33,700 bases of DNA from Pseudoduganella aquatica (GTDB lineage: Bacteria; Pseudomonadota; Gammaproteobacteria; Burkholderiales; Burkholderiaceae_D): the NCBI RefSeq assembly GCF_009857595.1, contig NZ_WWCU01000050.1:1-33700 (forward strand), given 5' to 3'. The position numbers and the translations under genes were made by a program. Of the stretch, positions 16,994-24,775 are shown one piece after another. The notes below the pieces were generated by a model. That model ran no database searches. It was not told where the DNA came from and worked only from the letters and a program-made list of their open reading frames with translations. The number at the start of each line of letters is the position of its first letter. The first letter of the stretch is position 1.

Positions 16994-17419
16994 TTGTTAG
17001 CTGATCGCGTGGAAAGCTGTACTTCAAACGGCTCGACAGGCGAAGGTTCACACGACTTCGCACGCGCTCGGCGCATCGTTAAAACGGATGAATTTTCATC
17101 CGTTTTTCGTTTGCGCCCTGCACAAAAGAGTGCGCACTTCGTGCTGTACACCCGACCCAACCAGTTGCCGCATGCGCGGCTGGGCGTCGTGGTGGCCAAG
17201 CGTTTTGCGCCGCGCGCCGTCACGCGCAACACCATCAAACGCGTCACCCGCGAACTGTTCCGCGTGACCGGCCTGCCTGCTATCGACTGCGTGGTGCGCT
17301 TGTCCCGCCCGGTCAACAGCAAGGACGGCCCGGCCACCACGGCCCAGCTCAAGGCGGAACTGCGCCAGGAGCTTACGCGCCTGTTCGCATCGCAGAACAA
17401 GGCCCGGCCCGCCAAATGA
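16994..17419 (+). CDS. rnpA: Ribonuclease P protein component
   Basis: RnpA is the small basic protein that assists the RNase P RNA in trimming tRNA 5' leaders. The frame gives up to 141 residues. The central signature RNTIKRVTRELFR lies at about 78-90, preceded by FARARRIVKTDEFSSVF (the binding cleft) and ARLGVVVAKRF. The start is uncertain: TTG 16994 gives 141 residues, GTG 17009 gives 136, and neither has a clear ribosome site. It follows rpmH by nine bases and is probably coupled to it. It ends ten bases before yidD. Confidence 0.95.
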   Translation: MLADRVESCTSNGSTGEGSHDFARARRIVKTDEFSSVFRLRPAQKSAHFVLYTRPNQLPHARLGVVVAKRFAPRAVTRNTIKRVTRELFRVTGLPAIDCVVRLSRPVNSKDGPATTAQLKAELRQELTRLFASQNKARPAK

Positions 17420-17429
17420 GCACGCTGCC

Positions 17430-17678
17430 ATGAGCAAACTGCTGACCCTGCTGCTGCGCTTTTACCAGCTGGCCATCAGTCCCATGCTGGGGCCGCGTTG
17501 CCGTTTCTATCCCAGCTGCTCGAATTACGCCCTGGAAGCGCTGCGCGTCCACGGCGCCGCGCGCGGCAGCTGGCTGGCGGCGCGCCGCGTTTGCCGCTGC
17601 CATCCCTGGAATGCGGGCGGGCTTGATCCCGTCCCAGCCAAGAATTCCTCGACCGCTTGCGGTTGCAACCACACCTGA
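17430..17678 (+). CDS. yidD: Membrane protein insertion efficiency factor YidD
   Basis: This 82-residue protein has the full YidD pattern: an amphipathic start LLRFYQLAISPMLGPRCRFYPSCSNYA, then RRVCRCHPWNAGGLDPVP. The conserved cysteines of CRFYPSCSNYA and CRCHPW are present. YidD assists the YidC/Sec insertion pathway at the inner membrane. It sits between rnpA and yidC with 10- and 11-base gaps, the standard order. Confidence 0.97.
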   Translation: MSKLLTLLLRFYQLAISPMLGPRCRFYPSCSNYALEALRVHGAARGSWLAARRVCRCHPWNAGGLDPVPAKNSSTACGCNHT

Positions 17679-17689
17679 TAAATACCGTA

Positions 17690-19372
17690 ATGGATATCAA
17701 TAAACGTACCATTTTGTGGATCGTGTTCGCCGTCTCGCTGGTCATCCTGTGGAATAACTGGATGGTCTCGACCGGCAAGCCGTCGATGTTCGCGCCGGCG
17801 CCGCCGGCCGCATCCGCTTCGGCCAAGGCCGTCGTGCCCGCTTCGGCGCAAGCCGTGGCCGCCGCGGCCGCCGCCGCCCAGCCGGGCGCAGCGGAAGGCG
17901 CCGCGCCGTTCAAGCGCGAGACCATCACCATCACCACCGACGTGGTGAAAGCCGACATCGACACCCTGGGCGGCGAACTGGTGCGCCTGGAGCTGCTCAA
18001 GCACCACGACAAGATCGACGCCAAGAAGAACCAGGTGCTGTTCCAGAAGGGCGGCAAGAACACCTATCTGGCGCAGACCGGCCTGGTCGGCGTAGCGGGC
18101 GCGCCCAACCACACCACCGGCTTCACCGCCAAGCCGGGCGTGCGCGCGCTGGCCGACGGCAACCAGGTGCAACTGGTGCTGGAAGCGGAGCAGGGCGGCG
18201 TCAAGCTGGTGAAGACCTTCACCTTCAAGCGCGGCGACTACACCGTCGACGTGCGCCACGACGTCACCAACACCGGCGCCGCGCCGATTGCGCCTGAGCT
18301 GTACCTGCAGCTGGTCCACGACGGCAACAAGCCGGAAGGCGACACCTGGTTCAACAGCAGCTTCACCGGCCCGACCATGTACACGGCGGCCGACAAGTAC
18401 AAGAAGCTGACCTTCGAAGGCATCGAGAAGCACGACGCCAAGCAGAAGGAAAACCCGTCCGTGAAACTGGATGCCGGCCACGCCGAGAAAGCCGACAACG
18501 GCTGGGTTGCCATTTCGCAGCACTTCTTCGTGTCGGCCTTCGTGCCGCAGGACAAGCTGGCGCGCGACATCTTCACCAAGAAGATCGACACCAATACCTA
18601 CGCCATCGGCGTGGTGCAGCCGCTGGGCACGCTGGCGCCGGGCGCCACCATCTCCAACAGCGCCAAGCTGTACTCGGGCCCGCAGGACGAGAAAGCGCTG
18701 GAAAAAGTCTCGCCCGGCCTGGACCTGGTGAAAGACTACGGCATGCTGACCATCCTGGCCAAGCCTATGTACTGGGTGATGGAACAGCTGTTCGCCCTGC
18801 TGCACAACTGGGGCTGGACCATTATCGTCTTCACCATCCTGATCAAGCTGCTGTTCTTCCCGCTGTCGGCCGCCGGCTACCGCAGCATGGCGCGCATGAA
18901 GGTGGTCACGCCTAAAATGACCGCCATCCGCGAGCGCCACAAAGGCGATCCGCAGAAGATGAACCAGGCCATGATGGAGCTGTACAAGACCGAAAAGATC
19001 AACCCGCTGGGCGGCTGCCTGCCCATCCTGGTGCAGATGCCGGTCTTTATCGCCCTGTACTGGGTGCTGAACGCCTCGGTGGAAATGCGCGGCGCGCCGT
19101 GGGTGGGCTGGATTACCGACCTGACCCAGCCGGATCCATGGTTTATCCTGCCGGTGCTGTACGCGATTTCCATGTACATCACCACCAAGCTGAACCCGGC
19201 GCCGGCCGATCCGATGCAAGCGAAAATGATGCTGTTCATGCCGCTGGCCTTCTCGGTGATGTTCTTCTTCTTCCCGTCCGGCCTGGTGCTGTACTGGGTG
19301 GTGAACAACGTGCTGTCGATCTGCCAACAGTACCTGATCACCAAAAAATTCGCGCCTGCCGAAGCAAAATAA
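17690..19372 (+). CDS. yidC: Membrane protein insertase YidC
   Basis: YidC inserts and folds inner-membrane proteins, alone or with SecYEG. The protein has 560 residues from ATG 17690 (MDINKRTILWIVFAVSLVIL). It has an N-terminal membrane helix at about 7-23, an Ala/Pro linker, and the periplasmic beta-supersandwich domain at about 70-345. The five-helix core includes GWTIIVFTILIKLLFFPLS, the hairpin with conserved arginine YRSMARMK, CLPILVQMPVFIALYWVL, and FFFPSGLVLYWVVNNVLS. A start 11 residues upstream would overlap yidD and was not chosen. A strong terminator follows. Confidence 0.98.
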   Translation: MDINKRTILWIVFAVSLVILWNNWMVSTGKPSMFAPAPPAASASAKAVVPASAQAVAAAAAAAQPGAAEGAAPFKRETITITTDVVKADIDTLGGELVRLELLKHHDKIDAKKNQVLFQKGGKNTYLAQTGLVGVAGAPNHTTGFTAKPGVRALADGNQVQLVLEAEQGGVKLVKTFTFKRGDYTVDVRHDVTNTGAAPIAPELYLQLVHDGNKPEGDTWFNSSFTGPTMYTAADKYKKLTFEGIEKHDAKQKENPSVKLDAGHAEKADNGWVAISQHFFVSAFVPQDKLARDIFTKKIDTNTYAIGVVQPLGTLAPGATISNSAKLYSGPQDEKALEKVSPGLDLVKDYGMLTILAKPMYWVMEQLFALLHNWGWTIIVFTILIKLLFFPLSAAGYRSMARMKVVTPKMTAIRERHKGDPQKMNQAMMELYKTEKINPLGGCLPILVQMPVFIALYWVLNASVEMRGAPWVGWITDLTQPDPWFILPVLYAISMYITTKLNPAPADPMQAKMMLFMPLAFSVMFFFFPSGLVLYWVVNNVLSICQQYLITKKFAPAEAK

Positions 19373-19398
19373 GGCCAGGCTAGCAAGCTGTACCAAAG

Positions 19399-19425
19399 GC
19401 CCGTGCCATGCACGGGCTTTTTTTT
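19399..19425 (+). terminator. Intrinsic terminator after yidC
   Basis: An 8-bp GC-rich stem (GCCCGTGC/GCACGGGC) with loop CAT is followed by eight T residues, 27 bases after the yidC stop. It ends only 14 bases before the mnmE start, so mnmE either has a very short leader or depends on read-through. Confidence 0.9.
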
Positions 19426-19439
19426 ACTACAATCACCCC

Positions 19440-20819
19440 ATGAAACTCGACACTTCCCCTATCGCCGCCATCGCCACCGCCCCTGGCCGCGGCGGCATCG
19501 GCGTGGTACGCGCCTCCGGCAAGAACCTGTCCGGCCTGATCGAAGCCCTGTTCGGCGCCACGGCGTTGCAGCCGCGCCACGCCACCTACATCCCCTTCAA
19601 GCAGGCCGACGGCACGGTGATAGACCAGGGCATCGCCATCCACTTCAAGGGACCGCATTCCTACACCGGCGAGGACGTGCTCGAGCTGCAGGGCCACGGC
19701 GGCCCCGTGGTGCTGCAGATGCTGCTGGCGCGCGTGCTGGAGGCCGGCCAGCCCTTCGGCCTGCGCCTGGCCGAGCCCGGCGAATTCACGCGCCGCGCCT
19801 ACCTGAACGACAAGCTGGACCTGGCGCAAGCCGAAGCCGTGGCCGACCTGATCGACGCCTCCACCGAGGCGGCCGCCAAGTCCGCCTCGCAGTCGCTGTC
19901 CGGCGCGTTCTCGAAAACCATCCATGCGCTGGTCGAACGGGTCACGAATCTGCGCATGCTGGTGGAAGCCACGCTGGACTTCCCGGAAGAAGAAATCGAC
20001 TTCCTGGAAAAATCCGACGCGCGCGGCCAGCTCAGCGGCATCGTGGAAGCGCTGGACACCGTGTTCCGCCAGGCCGCGCAGGGCGCGCTGCTGCGCGAAG
20101 GCCTGAACGTGGTGCTGGTGGGCCAGCCCAACGTGGGCAAGTCCTCGCTGCTGAACGCGCTGGCCGGCTCCGACGTGGCCATCGTCACGCCCATCGCCGG
20201 CACCACGCGCGACAAGGTCAGCGAGACTATCCAGATCGAAGGCATCCCGCTCAACATCATCGACACCGCCGGCATCCGCCGCAAGGACGAGGACGTGGAC
20301 GTGGTCGAGCGCATCGGCATCGAGCGCACCTGGGGCGAAGTGGAAAAGGCCGACGTCATCCTGCACCTGCTGGACGCCGACCACGGCCCCTCGCGCGCGG
20401 ACGAAGCCATCGTCGCCAACTTCCCGGCCGGCGTGCCGGTGCTGCGCATCTGGAACAAGATCGACCTGTCCGGCCACAAGCCCGGCGTGGACGCGATGGA
20501 GGACGCCACGCATGTGTACTTGTCGGCGCACGAGCACCTCGGCATCGACCTGCTGCGCGCCGAGCTGCTGCGCATCGCCGGCTGGCAGCAGACCGGCGAA
20601 TCGCTCTACCTGGCGCGCGAACGCCACCTGATCGCGCTCAAGTCGGCCGGCCAGCACCTGGGCCTGGCGGGCGAGCACGCCGCCGTCAGCGACCAGTCGC
20701 TGGACCTGTTCGCCGAAGAGCTGCGCCTGGCCCAGGCCCAGCTCTCCAGCATCACCGGCGCCTTCTCGTCGGACGACCTGCTGGGCGTGATCTTTGGGCG
20801 TTTCTGTATCGGGAAATAA
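19440..20819 (+). CDS. mnmE: tRNA uridine-5-carboxymethylaminomethyl(34) synthesis GTPase MnmE
   Basis: With MnmG (not in the window), MnmE installs the 5-carboxymethylaminomethyl group on wobble uridine 34 of certain tRNAs. It has 459 residues. The N-terminal folate-binding domain begins IAAIATAPGRGGIGVVRASG and includes PGEFTRRAYLNDKLDL. The inserted Ras-like G domain has GQPNVGKS 228-235, GTTRD 254-258, DTAG 275-278 and NKID 339-342. The C-terminal CIGK (456-459) holds the essential cysteine. TACAAT at 19427-19432 could be a -10 element, but it lies too close to the ATG for a normal leader. Confidence 0.98.
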   Translation: MKLDTSPIAAIATAPGRGGIGVVRASGKNLSGLIEALFGATALQPRHATYIPFKQADGTVIDQGIAIHFKGPHSYTGEDVLELQGHGGPVVLQMLLARVLEAGQPFGLRLAEPGEFTRRAYLNDKLDLAQAEAVADLIDASTEAAAKSASQSLSGAFSKTIHALVERVTNLRMLVEATLDFPEEEIDFLEKSDARGQLSGIVEALDTVFRQAAQGALLREGLNVVLVGQPNVGKSSLLNALAGSDVAIVTPIAGTTRDKVSETIQIEGIPLNIIDTAGIRRKDEDVDVVERIGIERTWGEVEKADVILHLLDADHGPSRADEAIVANFPAGVPVLRIWNKIDLSGHKPGVDAMEDATHVYLSAHEHLGIDLLRAELLRIAGWQQTGESLYLARERHLIALKSAGQHLGLAGEHAAVSDQSLDLFAEELRLAQAQLSSITGAFSSDDLLGVIFGRFCIGK

Positions 20820-20892
20820 CTTTCACGCTATCGCCACAAGCGTTTCCATTTAAAAATTTTTCCTCGCTCTGGGCACGTGGTTTTTTTGTGTT

Positions 20893-20916
20893 TTTACGTG
20901 CGCCAGCGCACGTAAA
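20893..20916. repeat. Perfect 24-bp palindrome downstream of mnmE
   Basis: TTTACGTGCGC and GCGCACGTAAA pair over 11 bp around a CA centre. It follows T-rich sequence (20880-20895), but no T run follows the stem on either strand, so it is not a textbook terminator. It lies in the 254-base gap between mnmE and the zinc-ribbon gene, where nothing else is evident. It could be a protein binding site or a 3' RNA stability hairpin. Confidence 0.6.
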
Positions 20917-21073
20917 CCCGACAGTGGCGGCTCGGCAATCCTGCTATTATTGTTGCGCGCAGTGCCCGAAAATGCGGCAGAACAACTCGCTTGTTGATCC
21001 TCCTCATGCCGGGAAAATTGCGCGCAAGTATGCTGGTTGTACGCCGTAAAGTGTTGCCTGGAAAGGGGATGCC

Positions 21074-21268
21074 GTGGAATCGTTACAGAACCAACTACCT
21101 GAGGAAGCGAGCGGCCTGCCGCCCGCCGCGCCGCCTGCCTACACCAGGCAAACGCTGCCGCCGAAAGGCTCGTGCTGGTATTGCGAAAAACCGCTCGACA
21201 GCGTGCGCCGCTTCTGCGGCAAGGAATGCCACGACGCCTTCGACGAAGAAGCCGAATTCACGCGCTGA
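21074..21268 (+). CDS. Small zinc-ribbon protein
   Basis: This 64-residue protein contains CWYCEKPLDSVRRFCGKECH, four cysteines in a CxxC...CxxxC pattern with a following histidine, typical of a treble-clef or zinc-ribbon fold. The first 30 residues are proline- and alanine-rich and probably flexible. The GTG start at 21074 has AAAGGGG six bases before it. The function is unknown; small proteins of this kind are common as single genes in betaproteobacteria. Its last 11 bases overlap the 3' end of the oppositely directed HPt gene. Confidence 0.75.
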   Translation: MESLQNQLPEEASGLPPAAPPAYTRQTLPPKGSCWYCEKPLDSVRRFCGKECHDAFDEEAEFTR

Positions 21269-21878
21269 GCGTGGCGTCAAAGCGCGCCAGCGCCGCCAGC
21301 GCCGCTTCAAAATCGAATTCGTGGGCCGCTGCGGCCACTTCCTGAAATACCGCGACTCCCAGACTGGCCGCCAGCACCGTGGCCGACTGTTCCAGCACAT
21401 CGATCGCCTTGCCATTCCCCTCGTCCAGCAGCTGCGCCAGCCGTTCGACCAGCGCGCGCGTTGCCGCGTCCGCAGCTCCGGCGTCCGCCGCAGCGGAGGC
21501 GGACGCCGCAGAGGCGCAGGCTGCCGCGTCGGTGCCGTCCAGGTAGGCGGCTATCGCGCACAGCAGGCTGGACAACGCCGCCTGCAGCACGTCCAGCCCG
21601 GCGTGCGGCGCGGCGCCGGACGCCACCAGTCCCGCTTCCGTCACGCCCGCCAGATGGTGCAGCTCCTGCGCGCCTACCATGCCGGCCGCGCCTTTCAGGC
21701 TGTGCGCCTTGCGCTGCGCCGCGGCCAGTTCGCCGTCGGCCAGCAGCTGGCGCAGCTGCGCCACGGCCTGCTCGTGGTCCTTGCGGAAGCGCAGCAGTAG
21801 CTTGCGGTACAGGCTGGTGTCGCCCATAAGCCGTTCCAGCCCATCGCTGGTGTTGAGGATGTGCTGTGTCGCTGTCAT
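21258..21878 (-). CDS. HPt (histidine phosphotransfer) domain protein
   Basis: HPt domains relay phosphoryl groups between hybrid sensor kinases and response regulators. In this 206-residue protein, residues 10-100 form the helical bundle with the phospho-accepting motif KAHSLKGAAG (His59). After an alanine-rich stretch at 118-140, a second helical segment resembles regions that follow HPt in multi-domain kinases but has no second histidine motif. No kinase or regulator is adjacent, so its partners are encoded elsewhere. It lies 73 bases downstream of the CAP-domain gene on the same strand. Confidence 0.85.
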   Translation of the reverse strand: MTATQHILNTSDGLERLMGDTSLYRKLLLRFRKDHEQAVAQLRQLLADGELAAAQRKAHSLKGAAGMVGAQELHHLAGVTEAGLVASGAAPHAGLDVLQAALSSLLCAIAAYLDGTDAAACASAASASAAADAGAADAATRALVERLAQLLDEGNGKAIDVLEQSATVLAASLGVAVFQEVAAAAHEFDFEAALAALARFDATLSA

Positions 21879-21951
21879 CGCCCGTGCTGATTATGATGTC
21901 CAATACATCACAATAGCAGAGCTTGTGATAGTTGGTTTCTTGCAACAAGTT

Positions 21952-22914
21952 TTATTTAGTTGTAAAGGACCAGCTGCGGTTCGCCGTCACGCCGTCCACG
22001 GTGCCGGTGAAGCTCACATCGTAGACGGTGGCGGCCTTGAGCACGCTGAGCGGGATGATGGCAGCGGCCGCGAGCGGCGTTTCGCGGTCGGACAGGCGCG
22101 TCATCAGCCGCACGGGCAGGTCGGCGCCGCCGCGCGGGCGCACGGTGAAGGTCAGCACATTCACGGTGGCGGAATTGTCGCCCTGCACGCTGATGGGATA
22201 GCCCACTTCGTTCTGCTCCGGGACCGGGTCGGGCGACTCGGTGTCGCTGAAGAAATTGACCGGCACCCGCGTCTGGTTGGCGGACGGGTAGACCACCAGG
22301 TTGCCGCGCCCCACGCCCGCGCTGGTGCTGCCGCCGGTGCCGAACTCGGCCGTGAAGTAGGTATAGACGCTGCCGGTCGCGGCGCCGGTGCCCGTTTCGC
22401 GGAAGATGGGTTCCAGTATCAGGTAGCGGTGGTAGATGGCGCCGATCAGCTCCTCCGCATGGTAGAAGCCGGATTTGTCGGAGGCGGCGGAAATCACTTC
22501 CCCCACCAGGCCGCCGGAGCGGTAGCCGGCGCTGCGCAGGCGGTCCGACAGCGTGGCGCCGGTAAAGCCGGGCTGGCCGGCGGTCTGCGTGTGGCTGACT
22601 GTATTGTTCAGGCGCTGGTAATTGGAATGGCCCAGCGCCGAGGCGTCGATCAGGGCGTTGCGCGCCAGCGCCGGCAGGCCGGCCTGCTGGCGGCGGTAGT
22701 TGATCCAGTTGTAGCCGTCCAGCGCGGTGTCGCCGCTCAGGGTGGGCGCGCCGGGCTCCGTGGGCTGGGTGACGGTGGCCGGGGTAGCGGCGCTGTTGTT
22801 CGAGCCGCCCCCGCCGCCGCCGCAAGCGGCCAGCATGGCGGCCAGGGCTGCCGCCGCGATGGCCGCCGTGAGCGGGGCGGGCAGGAATGCTGTACTGGCG
22901 GTCGGATGTTTCAT
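21952..22914 (-). CDS. CAP-domain (SCP/PR-1-like) lipoprotein
   Basis: This 320-residue protein has a lipoprotein signal: a hydrophobic stretch then LAAC with Cys31, followed by a run of six glycines, so it is probably an outer-membrane or periplasmic lipoprotein. Residues ~60-200 form a CAP domain: YNWINYRRQQAGLPALARN, LGHSNYQ, VSHTQTAG, GEVISAA and YHRYLILEP supply the usual His/Glu cleft residues. A beta-rich C-terminal domain follows (VRPRGGADLPV to NRSWSFTTK). The biochemical role of bacterial CAP lipoproteins is largely unknown. The start has GGGGAG as ribosome site. It is divergent from pssA. Confidence 0.88.
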   Translation of the reverse strand: MKHPTASTAFLPAPLTAAIAAAALAAMLAACGGGGGGSNNSAATPATVTQPTEPGAPTLSGDTALDGYNWINYRRQQAGLPALARNALIDASALGHSNYQRLNNTVSHTQTAGQPGFTGATLSDRLRSAGYRSGGLVGEVISAASDKSGFYHAEELIGAIYHRYLILEPIFRETGTGAATGSVYTYFTAEFGTGGSTSAGVGRGNLVVYPSANQTRVPVNFFSDTESPDPVPEQNEVGYPISVQGDNSATVNVLTFTVRPRGGADLPVRLMTRLSDRETPLAAAAIIPLSVLKAATVYDVSFTGTVDGVTANRSWSFTTK

Positions 22915-23060
22915 GGTGGCTCCCCTTGCAATCTTTTGATTCTAGGCGAAACGCCGCCGCGCTGACGCCACCGTGGCGCCGCGGATGTTGATGCATGTCA
23001 GAATATCGCTGCAAGCACGGTAAAATAGCCGTTTACGCAATCTAGCCAGGCACTTCCCAC

Positions 23061-23843
23061 ATGACCCCAACCAAGCAGCGCCTGCGGCGCGCCAAATTCG
23101 CCCTGCCCAGCTTTGTCACGCTGTTGTCGATCGCCTGCGGTTTCGGCAGCATCGTCATTTCAGTGGACAACGCCTATATCGGCAGCGCGCAGGACTACCA
23201 GATGGCTGCCGTGCTGCTGGTGCTGGCCGGGGTGTTCGACGCGCTGGACGGCTTCGTGGCGCGCGCCACCGGCACCAGCTCAGAGTTCGGCGTGCAGCTC
23301 GATTCGATTGCGGACGTGATGAATTTCGGCTGCGCGCCGGCGGTGCTGCTGTATTGCTACGGCTTCGTGCTGCTGGGCCATGAACACGGCACTTTGCTGC
23401 GCATGGGCGGCATCGCCAGTTTTATCTTTGTGGCCTGCGGCGCGCTGCGCCTGGCGCGCTTCAATGTGAACGTGGGCCGCACCGATCCGCGCTATTTCGT
23501 CGGCATGCCGATTACGGCGGGGGCGGCGTGCGTGGCGTCCGTGGTGGTGGCGTGGCCGGAACCGGCGCGCACGCTGCAGCACGCGGGCCTGGTGGTGGTG
23601 CTGCTGTTCGTGGTCGGCGGGCTGATGGTGTCCACCATCCGCTTCCCCAGCTCCAAGCAGAAGAAAAGCGTGGGTGCGCTGGTGGGGCTGGCGGTGTGCA
23701 TAGGCTTGCTGGTGTGGCTGACCACGGGCTTCTTCGCGCTGTTCTTTGCCGTCTACGTGGCCTTCACGCTGGGCTTGAACCTGGCCTGGAAATACGGCTG
23801 GACAGGCATTGCGCCGCCAGCCGTTTATAACGACGGCGACTGA
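23061..23843 (+). CDS. pssA: CDP-diacylglycerol--serine O-phosphatidyltransferase
   Basis: This enzyme makes phosphatidylserine from CDP-diacylglycerol and L-serine, the first step to phosphatidylethanolamine. The 260-residue integral membrane protein has about six to eight hydrophobic segments. The CDP-alcohol phosphotransferase signature is complete: DG at 63-64, AR at 67-68, G77, D81 and D85 (DGFVARATGTSSEFGVQLD and IAD). The N terminus RRAKFALPSFVTLLSIACGF matches the type II PssA form. TAAAAT about 40 bases upstream could be a -10 element. A palindromic repeat follows the stop directly. Confidence 0.95.
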   Translation: MTPTKQRLRRAKFALPSFVTLLSIACGFGSIVISVDNAYIGSAQDYQMAAVLLVLAGVFDALDGFVARATGTSSEFGVQLDSIADVMNFGCAPAVLLYCYGFVLLGHEHGTLLRMGGIASFIFVACGALRLARFNVNVGRTDPRYFVGMPITAGAACVASVVVAWPEPARTLQHAGLVVVLLFVVGGLMVSTIRFPSSKQKKSVGALVGLAVCIGLLVWLTTGFFALFFAVYVAFTLGLNLAWKYGWTGIAPPAVYNDGD

Positions 23844-23847
23844 GCCT

Positions 23848-23880
23848 GGCGGGTTACGCGCTTCGCGCTAACCCGCCTTA
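23848..23880. repeat. Single palindromic intergenic repeat (pssA/aldo-keto reductase)
   Basis: One unit, GGCGGGTTACGCGC...GCTAACCCGCC, fills the 41-base gap between two converging genes. The 9-bp outer stem extends inward through CGCGC/GCGCG, giving a stable hairpin that could serve as a shared terminator. Confidence 0.8.
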
Positions 23881-23884
23881 CTAG

Positions 23885-24775
23885 TCAGGCCACCTCGTGT
23901 CCCCGTGCCGCGCGCAGGATCTCGAACCACTGCTGGCGGCTGAGCGTGAACTGCGTGGCCTGCACCGCTTCCTGGATCGCCGCGATGCGCCCGGAGCCGG
24001 TCAGCGGCACCGGCTTGCACGGCAGCTGCATAATCCACGCGAACACCACCGACGCGAACGGCTGCCGCACTTCGTCCGCCACTTGCTGGATGCAGGCGCG
24101 CAGGCGCTCGCCGGCCGCGTCGCCGCCGCTGAACAGGCGTCCGCCGCCCAGCGGCGACCAGATCATCGGCGGCACGCCCAGGTCCTGCAGGCCGTCGAAG
24201 GTTTCGTCGAACATGGGCGCCAGGTGCAGCGGCGAAAACTCCACCTGGTTGGTGGCGAGGGGAATGCGCCGGTTCAGCGCCTCGAACTGGTGGCGGCTGA
24301 AGTTGGACACGCCGAAATGCCGCACCTTGCCTTCGGCGCGCAGGCGCGTGAAGGCGGCCGCCATCTCGTCGAAGTCCATCAGCGGGTCCGGGCGGTGTAT
24401 CAGCAGCAGGTCCAGGTAATCGGTGCGCAGCGCGCGCAGCGACTGCTCCACCGAGGCGGTGATATGCGCGGCCGTGGTGTCGTAATGCTGGATGGTGTGC
24501 GCGGGACGTGCTTGCGAGACCAGCTTGATGCCGCATTTGCTCACGATCTGCATCTGCCCGCGCAGCGCCGGCTTCAGCGCCAGCGCTTCGCCGAACAGCG
24601 CTTCCACGCCGTAGCCGCCATAGATGTCCGCATGGTCGAAGCTGCTCACGCCCAGTTCCAGGCATTGTTCGATAAAGGCCAGGCGCTGCTGCGGCGCCAT
24701 ATTCCATTCCGTCATGCGCCACATGCCCGCCACGATGCGCGACAGCTGCAATGCGTCTGCGCGCGCCGTCATCAT
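23885..24775 (-). CDS. Aldo/keto reductase (YdhF-like)
   Basis: This NADPH-dependent oxidoreductase of 296 residues has an (alpha/beta)8 barrel fold. The catalytic tetrad is visible as D47 and Y52 (SSFDHADIYGGYG), K80 (IVSKCGIK) and H127 (LLLIHRPD). GVSNFS and the C-terminal PLTGSGRIAAIQEAV are the expected cofactor-binding parts. ATG 24775 overlaps the stop of the carboxypeptidase gene as ATGA, which suggests translational coupling; a start at 24802 would overlap by 31 bases and is less likely. The substrate is unknown. Confidence 0.92.
   Translation of the reverse strand: MMTARADALQLSRIVAGMWRMTEWNMAPQQRLAFIEQCLELGVSSFDHADIYGGYGVEALFGEALALKPALRGQMQIVSKCGIKLVSQARPAHTIQHYDTTAAHITASVEQSLRALRTDYLDLLLIHRPDPLMDFDEMAAAFTRLRAEGKVRHFGVSNFSRHQFEALNRRIPLATNQVEFSPLHLAPMFDETFDGLQDLGVPPMIWSPLGGGRLFSGGDAAGERLRACIQQVADEVRQPFASVVFAWIMQLPCKPVPLTGSGRIAAIQEAVQATQFTLSRQQWFEILRAARGHEVA

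Noticed and set aside
16994..17008. TTG 16994 as a confident rnpA start
   Set aside because: GTG 17009 is equally plausible and no ribosome site decides; the gene is reported with the longer form only for completeness.
17525..19396. 623-residue open frame antisense to yidC
   Set aside because: This is the mirror of the yidC codons; no family motifs and no ribosome site.
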